Assembly: GCF_003044275.1 (NCBI RefSeq)
Contig: NZ_PZPL01000001.1
Location: 3,100,001-3,164,000, forward strand
DNA from: Rathayibacter caricis DSM 15933
GTDB lineage: Bacteria > Actinomycetota > Actinomycetes > Actinomycetales > Microbacteriaceae
Reading direction: 5' to 3'
DNA length: 64,000 nt
A program made the translations under genes and the position numbers. This document shows, piece by piece, positions 36,704 to 47,879 of this stretch (within the stretch, counting starts at the first letter, position 1; the number at the start of each line of letters is the position of its first letter). The notes beneath the pieces were generated by a model, which was not told the DNA's origin, made no database searches, and saw only the letters and a program-made list of their open reading frames with translations.

Positions 36704-38572
36704 TCAGGGGTGGAGGTGGGAGTGGATCGCGGCAGCCAGGGTGGGGCCGATGCCCTTGACCTCGGCGATCTCGGCATCGCTCGCGTCGCGCAGTCGAGCG
36801 ACCGAGCCGAAGTGCTTCAGCAGGTCGCGGACGCGGGTGCCGCCGAGGCCCGGGACCTCGCTCAGCTGCGAGGAGATGTCGCGCTTGCGGCGCTGCCGCT
36901 GGTGCGTGATGGCGAAGCGGTGGGCCTCGTCGCGGATCCTCTGGAAGAGGAAGAGCGCGTCGCTGTTGCGCGGGAGGATCACGGGGAAGTCGGAGTCGGG
37001 GAGCCAGATCTCCTCCAGCCGCTTCGCGATGCCGCACAGCGTGATGCCCGTGACTCCGGACTCGTCGAGCGCCCGCTGGGCGGCGGCGACCTGCGGCTGA
37101 CCGCCGTCGACGATCAGCAGGTTCGGCGGGTAGGCGAACTTGCGCCGCTTCGCCTCCCCCGTCTCGGGATCGACGGCGGCCGGCTCGACCGGCTCCTTCA
37201 GGTAGGCGAGACGGCGCGTGAGCACCTGGTGCAGCGACTCCGTGTCGTCCGTCGAGTCGGCGATGGAGAAGCGGCGGTACTGGTCCTTCCGGGCCAGCCC
37301 GTCCTCGAACACGACCATCGAGGCGACGATGTTCGTACCGCTGAGGTGCGAGACGTCGTAGCACTCCATCCGCAGCGGCGCCTCCTCCATGCCGAGGGCG
37401 TCGCGGATGTCCTCCAGCGCCTGGGTGCGCGCGGTGAAGTCGGCGGAGCGCCGGGTCTTGTAGAGCATGAGCGAGTGACCGGCGTTCTGCGTCGCCGTCT
37501 CGAGCAGCGCGGCCTTGTCGCCGCGCTGGGCGGCACGGAGCTTGACGTTCGCGCCGCGCAGGCCGCTCAGCCACTCCTCGAGCGCCTCGTGATCCTCGGG
37601 CAGCTCGGGCACGACGACCTCGCGCGGAGGGATGTCGCCCGTCTCGTACGCGGCCTGGAGCGCGGTGTCGACGAGCTCGGCGGTGCTCATGTCGAGCTCC
37701 TTGTCGACCACCCAGCCGCGCTCGCCGCGGATCCGCCCACCGCGCACGCGGAACTGCTGGACCGAGGCCGCGAGCTCGTCGTGGACGATCGCGTAGAGGT
37801 CGACGTCGACGTTGTCCTTCAGCACGACGGCGCTCTTGGCGAGCACGGCGTCGAGTGCGGCGGCCTGGTCGCGCAGCTTCGCCGCGCGCTCGTACTGGAA
37901 ATCGGCTGCGGCCTCGCGCATCTCCTTCTCGAGCTCGCCGATCATCCGGCGGTCGTGGCTCCCCATGAAGGCGACGAAGCGATCGACCATCGCGCGGTGC
38001 TCGGCGAAGGTGACCCGGTGCGAGCACGGTCCGCCGCAGCGACCGATCTGCGAGGCGAAGCAGGGCTTGCCGCTCTGCATCGCGCGCTTGTAGTTCGAGT
38101 CGTTGCAGGTCCTGATCGGGAACGCCTTGATCATCAGGTCGATCGTCTCGTGGATCGCCCAGATCTTGGGGTAGGGCCCGAAGTAACGGGCGCCGCGGAT
38201 CTTGGCGTTGCGCGTCACCATCACCCGGGGCGCCTCGTCGCCGAGGGTCACCGCCATGTAGGGGTAGGACTTGTCGTCGCGGAACTTGACGTTGAAGGGC
38301 GGGTCGAACTCGTTGATCCAGGTGAACTCGAGCTGCAGCGCCTCGACGTCCGTGCCGACGACGGTCCACTCGACGCCGGACGCCGAGGTAACCATCCGCC
38401 GGGTGCGCTCGTGGAGCGACGGGAGCGGCGCGAAGTAGTTGCTCAGCCGGGCGCGGAGGTTCTTGGCCTTGCCCACGTAGAGCACCCGGCCCCGGGCGTC
38501 CTTGAAGCGGTAGACGCCCGGGAGGGTCGGGATCTCGCCGGCCTTGGGCCGGTAGTCGACGGTCTGCGTCAT
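36704..38572 (-). CDS. uvrC: excinuclease ABC subunit C
   Basis: Dual-incision nuclease of nucleotide excision repair; 622 aa. The N-terminal GIY-YIG domain begins at [20 protein letters not shown] (about 18-95). A UVR motif ([12 protein letters not shown]) lies near residue 210. The RNase H-like nuclease region has [11 protein letters not shown] and [11 protein letters not shown]. Helix-hairpin-helix repeats close the C-terminus ([18 protein letters not shown], then [11 protein letters not shown]). It lies 25 bp downstream of uvrA. Confidence 0.96.
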   Translation of the reverse strand: MTQTVDYRPKAGEIPTLPGVYRFKDARGRVLYVGKAKNLRARLSNYFAPLPSLHERTRRMVTSASGVEWTVVGTDVEALQLEFTWINEFDPPFNVKFRDDKSYPYMAVTLGDEAPRVMVTRNAKIRGARYFGPYPKIWAIHETIDLMIKAFPIRTCNDSNYKRAMQSGKPCFASQIGRCGGPCSHRVTFAEHRAMVDRFVAFMGSHDRRMIGELEKEMREAAADFQYERAAKLRDQAAALDAVLAKSAVVLKDNVDVDLYAIVHDELAASVQQFRVRGGRIRGERGWVVDKELDMSTAELVDTALQAAYETGDIPPREVVVPELPEDHEALEEWLSGLRGANVKLRAAQRGDKAALLETATQNAGHSLMLYKTRRSADFTARTQALEDIRDALGMEEAPLRMECYDVSHLSGTNIVASMVVFEDGLARKDQYRRFSIADSTDDTESLHQVLTRRLAYLKEPVEPAAVDPETGEAKRRKFAYPPNLLIVDGGQPQVAAAQRALDESGVTGITLCGIAKRLEEIWLPDSDFPVILPRNSDALFLFQRIRDEAHRFAITHQRQRRKRDISSQLSEVPGLGGTRVRDLLKHFGSVARLRDASDAEIAEVKGIGPTLAAAIHSHLHP

Positions 38573-38597
38573 GCCTCGGTCTGTCCGTCCGCCCCGG

Positions 38598-41528
<2,931 letters not shown>

Positions 41529-41534
41529 CTCGAA

Positions 41535-41540
41535 AGTGTA
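41535..41540 (-). promoter_or_regulatory. -10 box of leaderless uvrA
   Basis: TACACT, then 6 nt, then the GTG at 41528. No LexA-type palindrome (CGAAC-N-GTTCG orientation) is visible around it. Confidence 0.55.
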
Positions 41541-41607
41541 TGCGGAGCCACCGACATCGCCGGCGGGCGTTCGCTGGGCGCTGATCCGGCCCCTCCGAGC
41601 TTGCGGA

Positions 41608-43674
41608 TCAGGTCAGGTGACCGGCCTTCTCCATCTGCCGGAGCTCGCGCTTGAGCTCCGACACCTCGTCGCGCAGGCGCGCTGCGAGCTCGAACTTGAG
41701 CTCGCCCGCCGCCTGCAGCATCTGCCCGTTGAGGTCGCCGATGATCGCCTCGAGATCGTTGCCGCCGTTCGCGGCGAGACCCTGGCGTCGCAGGTTGGGC
41801 GTGGGGCTCTTCTTCTTGGCGTCCCGGCCGGCGAGCAGCTTCGCCGTGTCCGCACCCTCACGGGCGAGGACCTCGGTGATGTCGGCGATCTTCTTCCGCA
41901 GCGGGGTCGGATCGATGCCGTGCTCGAGGTTGTAGGCCACCTGCTTCTCGCGGCGGCGATCGGTCTCGTCGATCGCGAGCCGCATCGAGTCCGTCACCTT
42001 GTCGGCGTACATGTGCACCTCGCCGGACACGTTGCGGGCCGCGCGGCCGATGGTCTGGATGAGCGAGGTGGACGAGCGGAGGAATCCCTCCTTGTCGGCG
42101 TCGAGGATCGCGACCAGCGAGACCTCGGGGAGGTCGAGGCCCTCGCGGAGCAGGTTGATGCCGACGAGGACGTCGTAGACGCCGGCGCGGAGCTCGGACA
42201 GCAGCTCCACCCGGCGGAGGGTGTCGACGTCGGAGTGCAGGTAGCGCACCCGGACGCCCGCCTCGGTGAGGAAGTCGGTGAGCTCCTCGGCCATCCTCTT
42301 GGTCAGGGTCGTGACCAGGATCCGCTCGTCGCGCTCGGTGCGGCGCTTGATCTCCTCGAGAAGGTCGTCGATCTGGCCCTTGGTCGGCTTGACGACGATC
42401 TCGGGATCGATGAGTCCGGTGGGGCGGATGATCTGCTCGACGATGCCGTCGGCGATGCCCATCTCGTAGCGGCCCGGGGTCGCCGACAGGTAGACCGTCT
42501 GGCCCACGCGCTCCTTGAACTCCTCCCACTTCAGCGGGCGGTTGTCCATCGCGGACGGGAGGCGGAAGCCGTGCTCGACGAGGGTGCGCTTGCGCGAGGC
42601 GTCGCCCTCGTACATCGCGCCGATCTGCGGCACGGTGACGTGCGACTCGTCGATGACCACGAGGAAGTCGTCCGGGAAGTAGTCGAGCAGGCAGTGCGGA
42701 GCCTCGCCGGACTCGCGACCGTCGATGTGGCGCGAGTAGTTCTCGATGCCGGAGCAGAAGCCGATCTGCTGCATCATCTCCAGGTCGAAGGTGGTGCGCA
42801 TCCGCAGGCGCTGCGCCTCGAGCAGCTTGTTCTGCTTCTCGAGGTCGGAGAGGCGCACCTCGAGCTCCTGCTGGATCGTGTCGATCGCCCGGTGCATGAC
42901 GTCCTGGCTGGCGACGTAGTGCGAGCCGGGGAACACCGAGACGGAGTCGAGCTTGCGGACGATGTCGCCGGTGAGCGGGTGCAGCGTGTACAGCGCCTCG
43001 ATCTCGTCGCCGAACATCTCGATGCGGATCGCGAGCTCCTCGTACATCGGGATGATCTCGATCGTGTCGCCGCGGACGCGGAAGGTCCCGCGGGCGAAGT
43101 CGACGTCGTTGCGCGCGTACTGCATCGACACGAACTTGCGGATCAACCGGTCGCGGTCCACGCGCTGCCCCACCTGCAGGGCGACCATCGCCTCGAGGTA
43201 CTGCTCGGGCTGGCCCAGACCGTAGATGCACGAGACCGTCGACACCACGATGACGTCGCGCCGGCTGAGCAGCGAGTTGGTGGTGGAGTGCCGCAGGCGC
43301 TCGACCTCGGCGTTGACCGAGCTGTCCTTCTCGATGAAGGTGTCGGTCTGCGGGACGTAGGCCTCGGGCTGGTAGTAGTCGTAGTACGAGACGAAGTACT
43401 CGACGGCGTTGTTCGGGAACAGCTCGCGGAACTCGTTCGCGAGCTGCGCGGCCAGGGTCTTGTTGTGCGCCAGCACGAGAGTGGGCCGCTGCACGGCCTC
43501 CACCAGCCAGGCGGTCGTCGCGGACTTGCCGGTGCCGGTCGCGCCGAGGAGGACCACGTCGGTCTCACCGGCGGTGATGCGGGCGCTCAGATCGGCGATG
43601 GCGCGGGGCTGATCGCCGCTCGGCTTGTATTCGCTGACGACCTCGAACGGATGCACGGCACGGGTGGGCTCCAT
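41608..43674 (-). CDS. uvrB: excinuclease ABC subunit B
   Basis: Helicase-like core of the excision repair complex; 688 aa. Motif I is GATGTGKS near residue 45, the DNA-gripping beta-hairpin is [11 protein letters not shown], and the DEXX-box region is [12 protein letters not shown]. Motif V/VI is [27 protein letters not shown] with [11 protein letters not shown]-terminal UVR motif binds UvrC. It is leaderless, with TACGCT 7 nt before the ATG. It lies upstream of uvrA on the same strand but is separated by 79 bp with its own promoter. Confidence 0.97.
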   Translation of the reverse strand: MEPTRAVHPFEVVSEYKPSGDQPRAIADLSARITAGETDVVLLGATGTGKSATTAWLVEAVQRPTLVLAHNKTLAAQLANEFRELFPNNAVEYFVSYYDYYQPEAYVPQTDTFIEKDSSVNAEVERLRHSTTNSLLSRRDVIVVSTVSCIYGLGQPEQYLEAMVALQVGQRVDRDRLIRKFVSMQYARNDVDFARGTFRVRGDTIEIIPMYEELAIRIEMFGDEIEALYTLHPLTGDIVRKLDSVSVFPGSHYVASQDVMHRAIDTIQQELEVRLSDLEKQNKLLEAQRLRMRTTFDLEMMQQIGFCSGIENYSRHIDGRESGEAPHCLLDYFPDDFLVVIDESHVTVPQIGAMYEGDASRKRTLVEHGFRLPSAMDNRPLKWEEFKERVGQTVYLSATPGRYEMGIADGIVEQIIRPTGLIDPEIVVKPTKGQIDDLLEEIKRRTERDERILVTTLTKRMAEELTDFLTEAGVRVRYLHSDVDTLRRVELLSELRAGVYDVLVGINLLREGLDLPEVSLVAILDADKEGFLRSSTSLIQTIGRAARNVSGEVHMYADKVTDSMRLAIDETDRRREKQVAYNLEHGIDPTPLRKKIADITEVLAREGADTAKLLAGRDAKKKSPTPNLRRQGLAANGGNDLEAIIGDLNGQMLQAAGELKFELAARLRDEVSELKRELRQMEKAGHLT

Positions 43675-43681
43675 GACTCGA

Positions 43682-43687
43682 AGCGTA
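43682..43687 (-). promoter_or_regulatory. -10 box of leaderless uvrB
   Basis: TACGCT on the - strand, 7 nt before the ATG at 43674. No ribosome binding site is present. Confidence 0.5.
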
Positions 43688-43760
43688 GCCGCGACCACCG
43701 ACACCGGAGGCGGCGTGCGCTGGCGGCGAACGGTCCCGCTTCAGCCCTTGCCAGCGACCG

Positions 43761-44363
43761 TCAGCGTCCCCGGCTCAGCTCCGCCCACAGCGCGTCCGCC
43801 CGGGCCAGCGTCTGCTCGAGCGTTCCGCTCGAGTCCAGGACGCGGTCGGCCAGAGCCAGCCGCTCCTCGTCGCTCGCCTGGGAGGTGACGCGGGCGCGCG
43901 CCTCCGTCTCGCTGAGGCCCCTGAGGGTGACGAGCCTCTCGATGCGGACGTCCTGCGGGGCGTGCACGACCACGACCTCGTCGAACTCGCCGACGCCGCG
44001 CCCCTCGGCGAGCAGCGGCACGTCGTACACGACGACCGCGTGCGGGTCGGCTTCGGCGGCCGCGGCGAAGAGCCGCTGCGACCGGGTCGTGACCGCGGGA
44101 TGCGTGATCGCATTGAGGTCCGCGCGCGCCTGAGCGTCCGAGAAGATCAGTGCTCCGAGCGCGGCGCGGTCGAGGGTGCCGTCCTTCCGGAGCATCGAGG
44201 CGCCGAAGCGCTCGGCGATCGCGCCGAGGGCGGGCTCGCCCGGCTCGACGACCTCGCGGGCGAGGCGGTCCGCGTCGACGACGACCGCCCCGTGCTCGGC
44301 GAGACGGCGGGCGACGGTCGACTTCCCCGAGGCGATGCCTCCGGTCAGGGCTACGAGATGCAC
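43761..44363 (-). CDS. coaE: dephospho-CoA kinase
   Basis: Last step of coenzyme A synthesis; 200 aa. The P-loop is LTGGIASGKST (residues 6-16), followed by DADRLAREVVEPG, the CoA-domain segment ITHPAV and YDVPLLAEG. The long C-terminal extension found in mycobacterial CoaE is absent. The GTG start is preceded by TAGGGT at 6 nt. It sits between uvrB and rpsA, its usual position in actinobacteria. Confidence 0.95.
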   Translation of the reverse strand: MHLVALTGGIASGKSTVARRLAEHGAVVVDADRLAREVVEPGEPALGAIAERFGASMLRKDGTLDRAALGALIFSDAQARADLNAITHPAVTTRSQRLFAAAAEADPHAVVVYDVPLLAEGRGVGEFDEVVVVHAPQDVRIERLVTLRGLSETEARARVTSQASDEERLALADRVLDSSGTLEQTLARADALWAELSRGR

Positions 44364-44369
44364 GCCGCC

Positions 44370-44375
44370 ACCCTA
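44370..44375 (-). promoter_or_regulatory. -10 box of leaderless coaE
   Basis: TAGGGT, 6 nt, then the GTG at 44363 on the - strand. Confidence 0.45.
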
Positions 44376-44395
44376 CCCAGCGCCCCCGGGAACGC

Positions 44396-44429
44396 CGAAC
44401 GGCCGGCCCCCGAGGGGACCGGCCGTTCG
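44396..44429 (-). terminator. terminator of rpsA
   Basis: An 11-bp perfect stem (44396-44406 with 44419-44429) is extended by CCCC/GGGG around a 3-nt loop with one bulged base. It lies 15 bp after the rpsA stop. Confidence 0.75.
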
Positions 44430-44443
44430 TGGTGTGCACTCGA

Positions 44444-45898
44444 TCAGTTGTTCGAGGACAGCTTCTCGCGCAGTGCGGCGAGCGACTCGTCGTCGGCGAG
44501 GGTGCCGCCGGTGGTCGACTCGTTGGTGAAGCCGCCGCCGACCGAGACGCCCTCGGAGACGGTGGCCGCCTCCTCCTGCGACTTGGCGACCTGGGCCTTG
44601 TGGGCCTCCCAGCGAGCCTGAGCAGCGGCGTACTCCTGCTCCCAGGCCTCGCGCTGGGACTCGAAGCCCTCGCGCCACTCGTTGGTCTCCGGGTCGAAGC
44701 CCTCGGGGTACTTGTAGTTCCCCTGGTCGTCGTACTCGGTGGCCATGCCGTAGAGGGCCGGGTCGAACTCGGTGCCCTCGGGGTCGACGTTCTCGTTCGC
44801 CTGCTTGAGCGAGAGCGAGATGCGACGACGGTCGAGGTCGATGTCGATGACCTTGACGAACACCTCTTCACCGACGGACACGACCTGCTCCGCGAGCTCG
44901 ACGTGCTTGCCCGACAGCTCGGAGATGTGGACGAGGCCCTCGATGCCGTCCGCGACGCGGACGAAGGCACCGAACGGCACCAGCTTCGTGACCTTGCCCG
45001 GGGCGACCTGACCGATCGCGTGGGTGCGGGCGAAGACCTGCCACGGGTCCTCCTGGGTCGCCTTGAGCGAGAGCGACACGCGCTCGCGGTCGAGGTCGAC
45101 CTCGAGGATCTCGACGGTGACCTCCTGGCCCACCTCGACGACCTCGGAGGCGTGCTCGATGTGCTTCCAGGAGAGCTCGGAGACGTGGACGAGACCGTCG
45201 ACTCCGCCGAGGTCGACGAACGCACCGAAGTTGACGATCGAGGACACGACGCCCTTGCGGACCTGACCCTTGTGCAGGTTGTTCAGGAACGTGGTGCGGC
45301 TCTCGGACTGGGTCTGCTCGAGGAGCGCACGGCGCGACAGGACCACGTTGTTGCGGTTCTTGTCGAGCTCGAGGATCTTCGCCTCGATCTCCTGGCCGAG
45401 GTACGGGGTGAGGTCGCGGACGCGGCGCAGCTCGATGAGCGAGGCCGGGAGGAAGCCGCGGAGGCCGATGTCGACGATGAGCCCGCCCTTGACGACCTCG
45501 ATGACCGAACCGGTGACGACACCGTCGGACTCCTTGATCTTCTCGACGTCGCCCCACGCGCGCTCGTACTGCGCACGCTTCTTCGAGAGGATCAGGCGAC
45601 CCTCCTTGTCCTCCTTCTGCAGGACGAGGGCTTCGACGCTGTCGCCCACATTGACGACCTCGGAGGGGTCGACGTCGTGCTTGATGGAGAGTTCGCGCGA
45701 GGGGATGACGCCCTCGGTCTTGTAGCCGACGTCGAGGAGGACCTCGTCGCGGTCGATCTTCACGACGGTGCCTTCGATGAGGTCTCCGTCGTTGAAGAAC
45801 TTCAGAGTCTTTTCGACCGCGGCAAGAAAGTCTTCAGCAGACCCGATGTCGTTGATCGCGACCTGCTTGGCTGCCTTTTCGGTCGTTGCGGTTGTCAT
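44444..45898 (-). CDS. rpsA: 30S ribosomal protein S1
   Basis: A 484-aa RNA-binding ribosomal protein with four S1 (OB-fold) repeats, about residues 35-110, 125-190, 205-275 and 290-365. Repeats three and four carry the strong GAFVDLGGVDGLVHVSELSW and GAFVRVADGIEGLVHISELSG motifs. A charged, Glu- and Ala-rich C-terminal tail follows. The four-repeat form is usual for actinobacteria (six in E. coli). The ATG has GGAG 9 nt upstream. Leaderless genes are common here and do not need S1 for initiation, which makes the balance of S1-dependent messages of interest. Confidence 0.95.
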   Translation of the reverse strand: MTTATTEKAAKQVAINDIGSAEDFLAAVEKTLKFFNDGDLIEGTVVKIDRDEVLLDVGYKTEGVIPSRELSIKHDVDPSEVVNVGDSVEALVLQKEDKEGRLILSKKRAQYERAWGDVEKIKESDGVVTGSVIEVVKGGLIVDIGLRGFLPASLIELRRVRDLTPYLGQEIEAKILELDKNRNNVVLSRRALLEQTQSESRTTFLNNLHKGQVRKGVVSSIVNFGAFVDLGGVDGLVHVSELSWKHIEHASEVVEVGQEVTVEILEVDLDRERVSLSLKATQEDPWQVFARTHAIGQVAPGKVTKLVPFGAFVRVADGIEGLVHISELSGKHVELAEQVVSVGEEVFVKVIDIDLDRRRISLSLKQANENVDPEGTEFDPALYGMATEYDDQGNYKYPEGFDPETNEWREGFESQREAWEQEYAAAQARWEAHKAQVAKSQEEAATVSEGVSVGGGFTNESTTGGTLADDESLAALREKLSSNN

Positions 45899-46089
45899 TA
45901 AGGGATGCTCCAGGATGGATGGGTATCGGGCGGCGGGCACCGGCGCGACTGGCGACGCGACCGAGTGGTGACCACCGCGGTGTGTGAGGGGATGTGCCGT
46001 CGGCCGGAGGCGGCTCCGAACGCCACCGGGCCGTGACCCGGGGCCTCTTCGCTCGCCGTGGCACGGCGGCGCCACAAACGTGACGGTCA

Positions 46090-46119
46090 AGACTATCGAA
46101 CCCGGGAGCGCAGTGGCAA
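46090..46119 (-). promoter_or_regulatory. promoter candidate of rpsA
   Basis: On the - strand a -35-like TTGCCA (46114-46119) and a -10 TAGTCT (46090-46095) are separated by 18 bp. It lies about 190 bp before the rpsA ATG. The rest of the 270-bp spacer 45899-46168 shows no gene. Confidence 0.4.
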
Positions 46120-46168
46120 TCGTCCGCGGTTCCGCTCGGAGCGATCCGGGAGACGGAGCGGTGCCGCG

Positions 46169-47836
46169 TCAGGAGGCGAGACTCGCGCGGAGCGTGTCGA
46201 GGCCCACTCCCCCGAGGTCGAGGGCCCGACGGTGGAACGCCGCGAGCGAGAAGGAGGCCCCCTCGCGGGCCGCCGCGTCGTCGCGCAGCTGCTCCCAGAT
46301 CCGCTGGCCGACCTTGTAGGACGGCGCCTGCCCCGGCCAGCCGAGGTAGCGGTTGACCTCGAAGCGGATGAAGGCGTCGTCCATGTTCACGTTCCGTCTC
46401 ATGAAGGCGAGGGCGGAGTCCGCGGACCAGATCTCGTCCGTCCCCGGCATCCGCTTGCCCAGGTGCACGCCGATGTCGAGCACGACGCGCGCGGCGCGCA
46501 TCCGCTGGCCGTCGAGCATGCCGAGACGGTCGGCCGGGTCGTCGAGGTAGCCGAAGCCCTCCATCAGCCGCTCGGCGTAGAGGGCCCAGCCCTCGGCGTG
46601 GCCCGAGCTCCCGGCCAGCTGGCGACGCCAGGTGTTCAGGCTTGCCCGGTTGTACACGGCCTGGCCCACCTGCAGGTGGTGTCCGGGGACGCCCTCGTGG
46701 TAGACGGTGGTCAGCTCGCGCCAGGTCGCGAACTCGGTCACGCCGTCGGGGACGGACCACCACATGCGTCCGGGGCGCGCGAAGTCGTCGCTGGGGCCGG
46801 TGTAGTAGATCCCGCCCTCGTGGGTGGGCGCGATCAGGCACTCGAGCGCGAGGAGCTCGTCCGGGATGTCGAACGCCGTGCCGGCCAGCTCGCGGACGGC
46901 GCGATCGCTGGTCTCCTGCATCCAGCGCTGCAGAGCCTCGACACCGTGCAGCGTGCGGGAGGGATCGGCCTCGAGGTGCGCGATCGCCTCGGCGACCGAG
47001 GCGCCGGGGAGGATCTCGCGGGCGACGGCCTCCTGCTCCGCCGTCATCCGGGCGAGCTCCTCGATCCCCCACTCGTAGGTCTCGTCCAGGTCGACCGCCG
47101 CGCCGAGGAAGCGGCGCGACTGCAGCGCGTAGTGCTCGCGACCGACGGCGTCCTGCTCGGTCGCGGCGGGTGCGAGCTCGCTGCGGAGGAAGCGCTCGAG
47201 CTCGCCGTAGGCGGCGGCGGCGCGCCTCGCACCGTCCTCGAGCCGACCGGCGAGCGAGGCGGGCAGGGAACCCTCTGCCGGCGCCGCGTCAGCGGCGAGC
47301 TCGGCGAAGAAGCCGCGGGGTGCCGCGATCTTCGCGGCCTGCTCCGCGACGAGGCCGACCTGGCGTCGCGCGGGGACCACTCCCCTGCGGATGCCCTCGC
47401 GGAGGGTCTCGGCGTACCCGGTGAGCGCAGCCGGCAGTGCGTGGAGCCGCTCGGCGACGTCCTCCCAGTCGCCGACCGCGGCGGTCGGCATCAGGTCGAA
47501 GACGTCGCGCAACTCCTGCGCGGGCGACGCGATGACGTTCAGATCGCGGAACGGGAGGCCGGCCTCGTGCGCGTCGAGGGTCAGGCGGAGCTCGGCGCCG
47601 AGATCGGCGACCGTGACGCGGTCGACGTCGTCCACCGGCTCCGCGGCATCGAGATCGGCCAGCGCCGCAGCGGTCGCGCTGCGCGCACGCTCGAGACCGA
47701 CCGGGGACAGATCGGCGAGCCCGCCGCCGGACCGGCCGAGCCAGGTCCCGACGGTGGGATCGAGCTCGACGAGGGTGTCGACCCAGCGCTCGGCGACCTG
47801 GTCGACGGACGTGGGCTCGCGGGGGGTGACGGTCAT
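46169..47836 (-). CDS. DUF885 family metallopeptidase-like protein
   Basis: A 555-aa predicted zinc-dependent carboxypeptidase-like protein of the DUF885 group. The active-site helix is YHEGVPGHHLQ (HEGxPGHH). The third ligand is expected in SGHAEGWALYAERLMEGFG, and the C-terminal RFEVNRYLGWPGQAPSYKVGQ is conserved in the family. There is no signal peptide, so it probably acts on peptides in the cytoplasm. It is leaderless with TAGGCT 6 nt before the ATG and lies 43 bp beyond polA on the same strand. Confidence 0.85.
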   Translation of the reverse strand: MTVTPREPTSVDQVAERWVDTLVELDPTVGTWLGRSGGGLADLSPVGLERARSATAAALADLDAAEPVDDVDRVTVADLGAELRLTLDAHEAGLPFRDLNVIASPAQELRDVFDLMPTAAVGDWEDVAERLHALPAALTGYAETLREGIRRGVVPARRQVGLVAEQAAKIAAPRGFFAELAADAAPAEGSLPASLAGRLEDGARRAAAAYGELERFLRSELAPAATEQDAVGREHYALQSRRFLGAAVDLDETYEWGIEELARMTAEQEAVAREILPGASVAEAIAHLEADPSRTLHGVEALQRWMQETSDRAVRELAGTAFDIPDELLALECLIAPTHEGGIYYTGPSDDFARPGRMWWSVPDGVTEFATWRELTTVYHEGVPGHHLQVGQAVYNRASLNTWRRQLAGSSGHAEGWALYAERLMEGFGYLDDPADRLGMLDGQRMRAARVVLDIGVHLGKRMPGTDEIWSADSALAFMRRNVNMDDAFIRFEVNRYLGWPGQAPSYKVGQRIWEQLRDDAAAREGASFSLAAFHRRALDLGGVGLDTLRASLAS

Positions 47837-47842
47837 GCTGCG

Positions 47843-47848
47843 AGCCTA
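47843..47848 (-). promoter_or_regulatory. -10 box of leaderless DUF885 gene
   Basis: TAGGCT, 6 nt, then the ATG at 47836. It lies in the 43-bp gap after polA. Confidence 0.6.
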
Positions 47849-47879
47849 GCCACGACCACGGCGCGACCGACGGGACGGG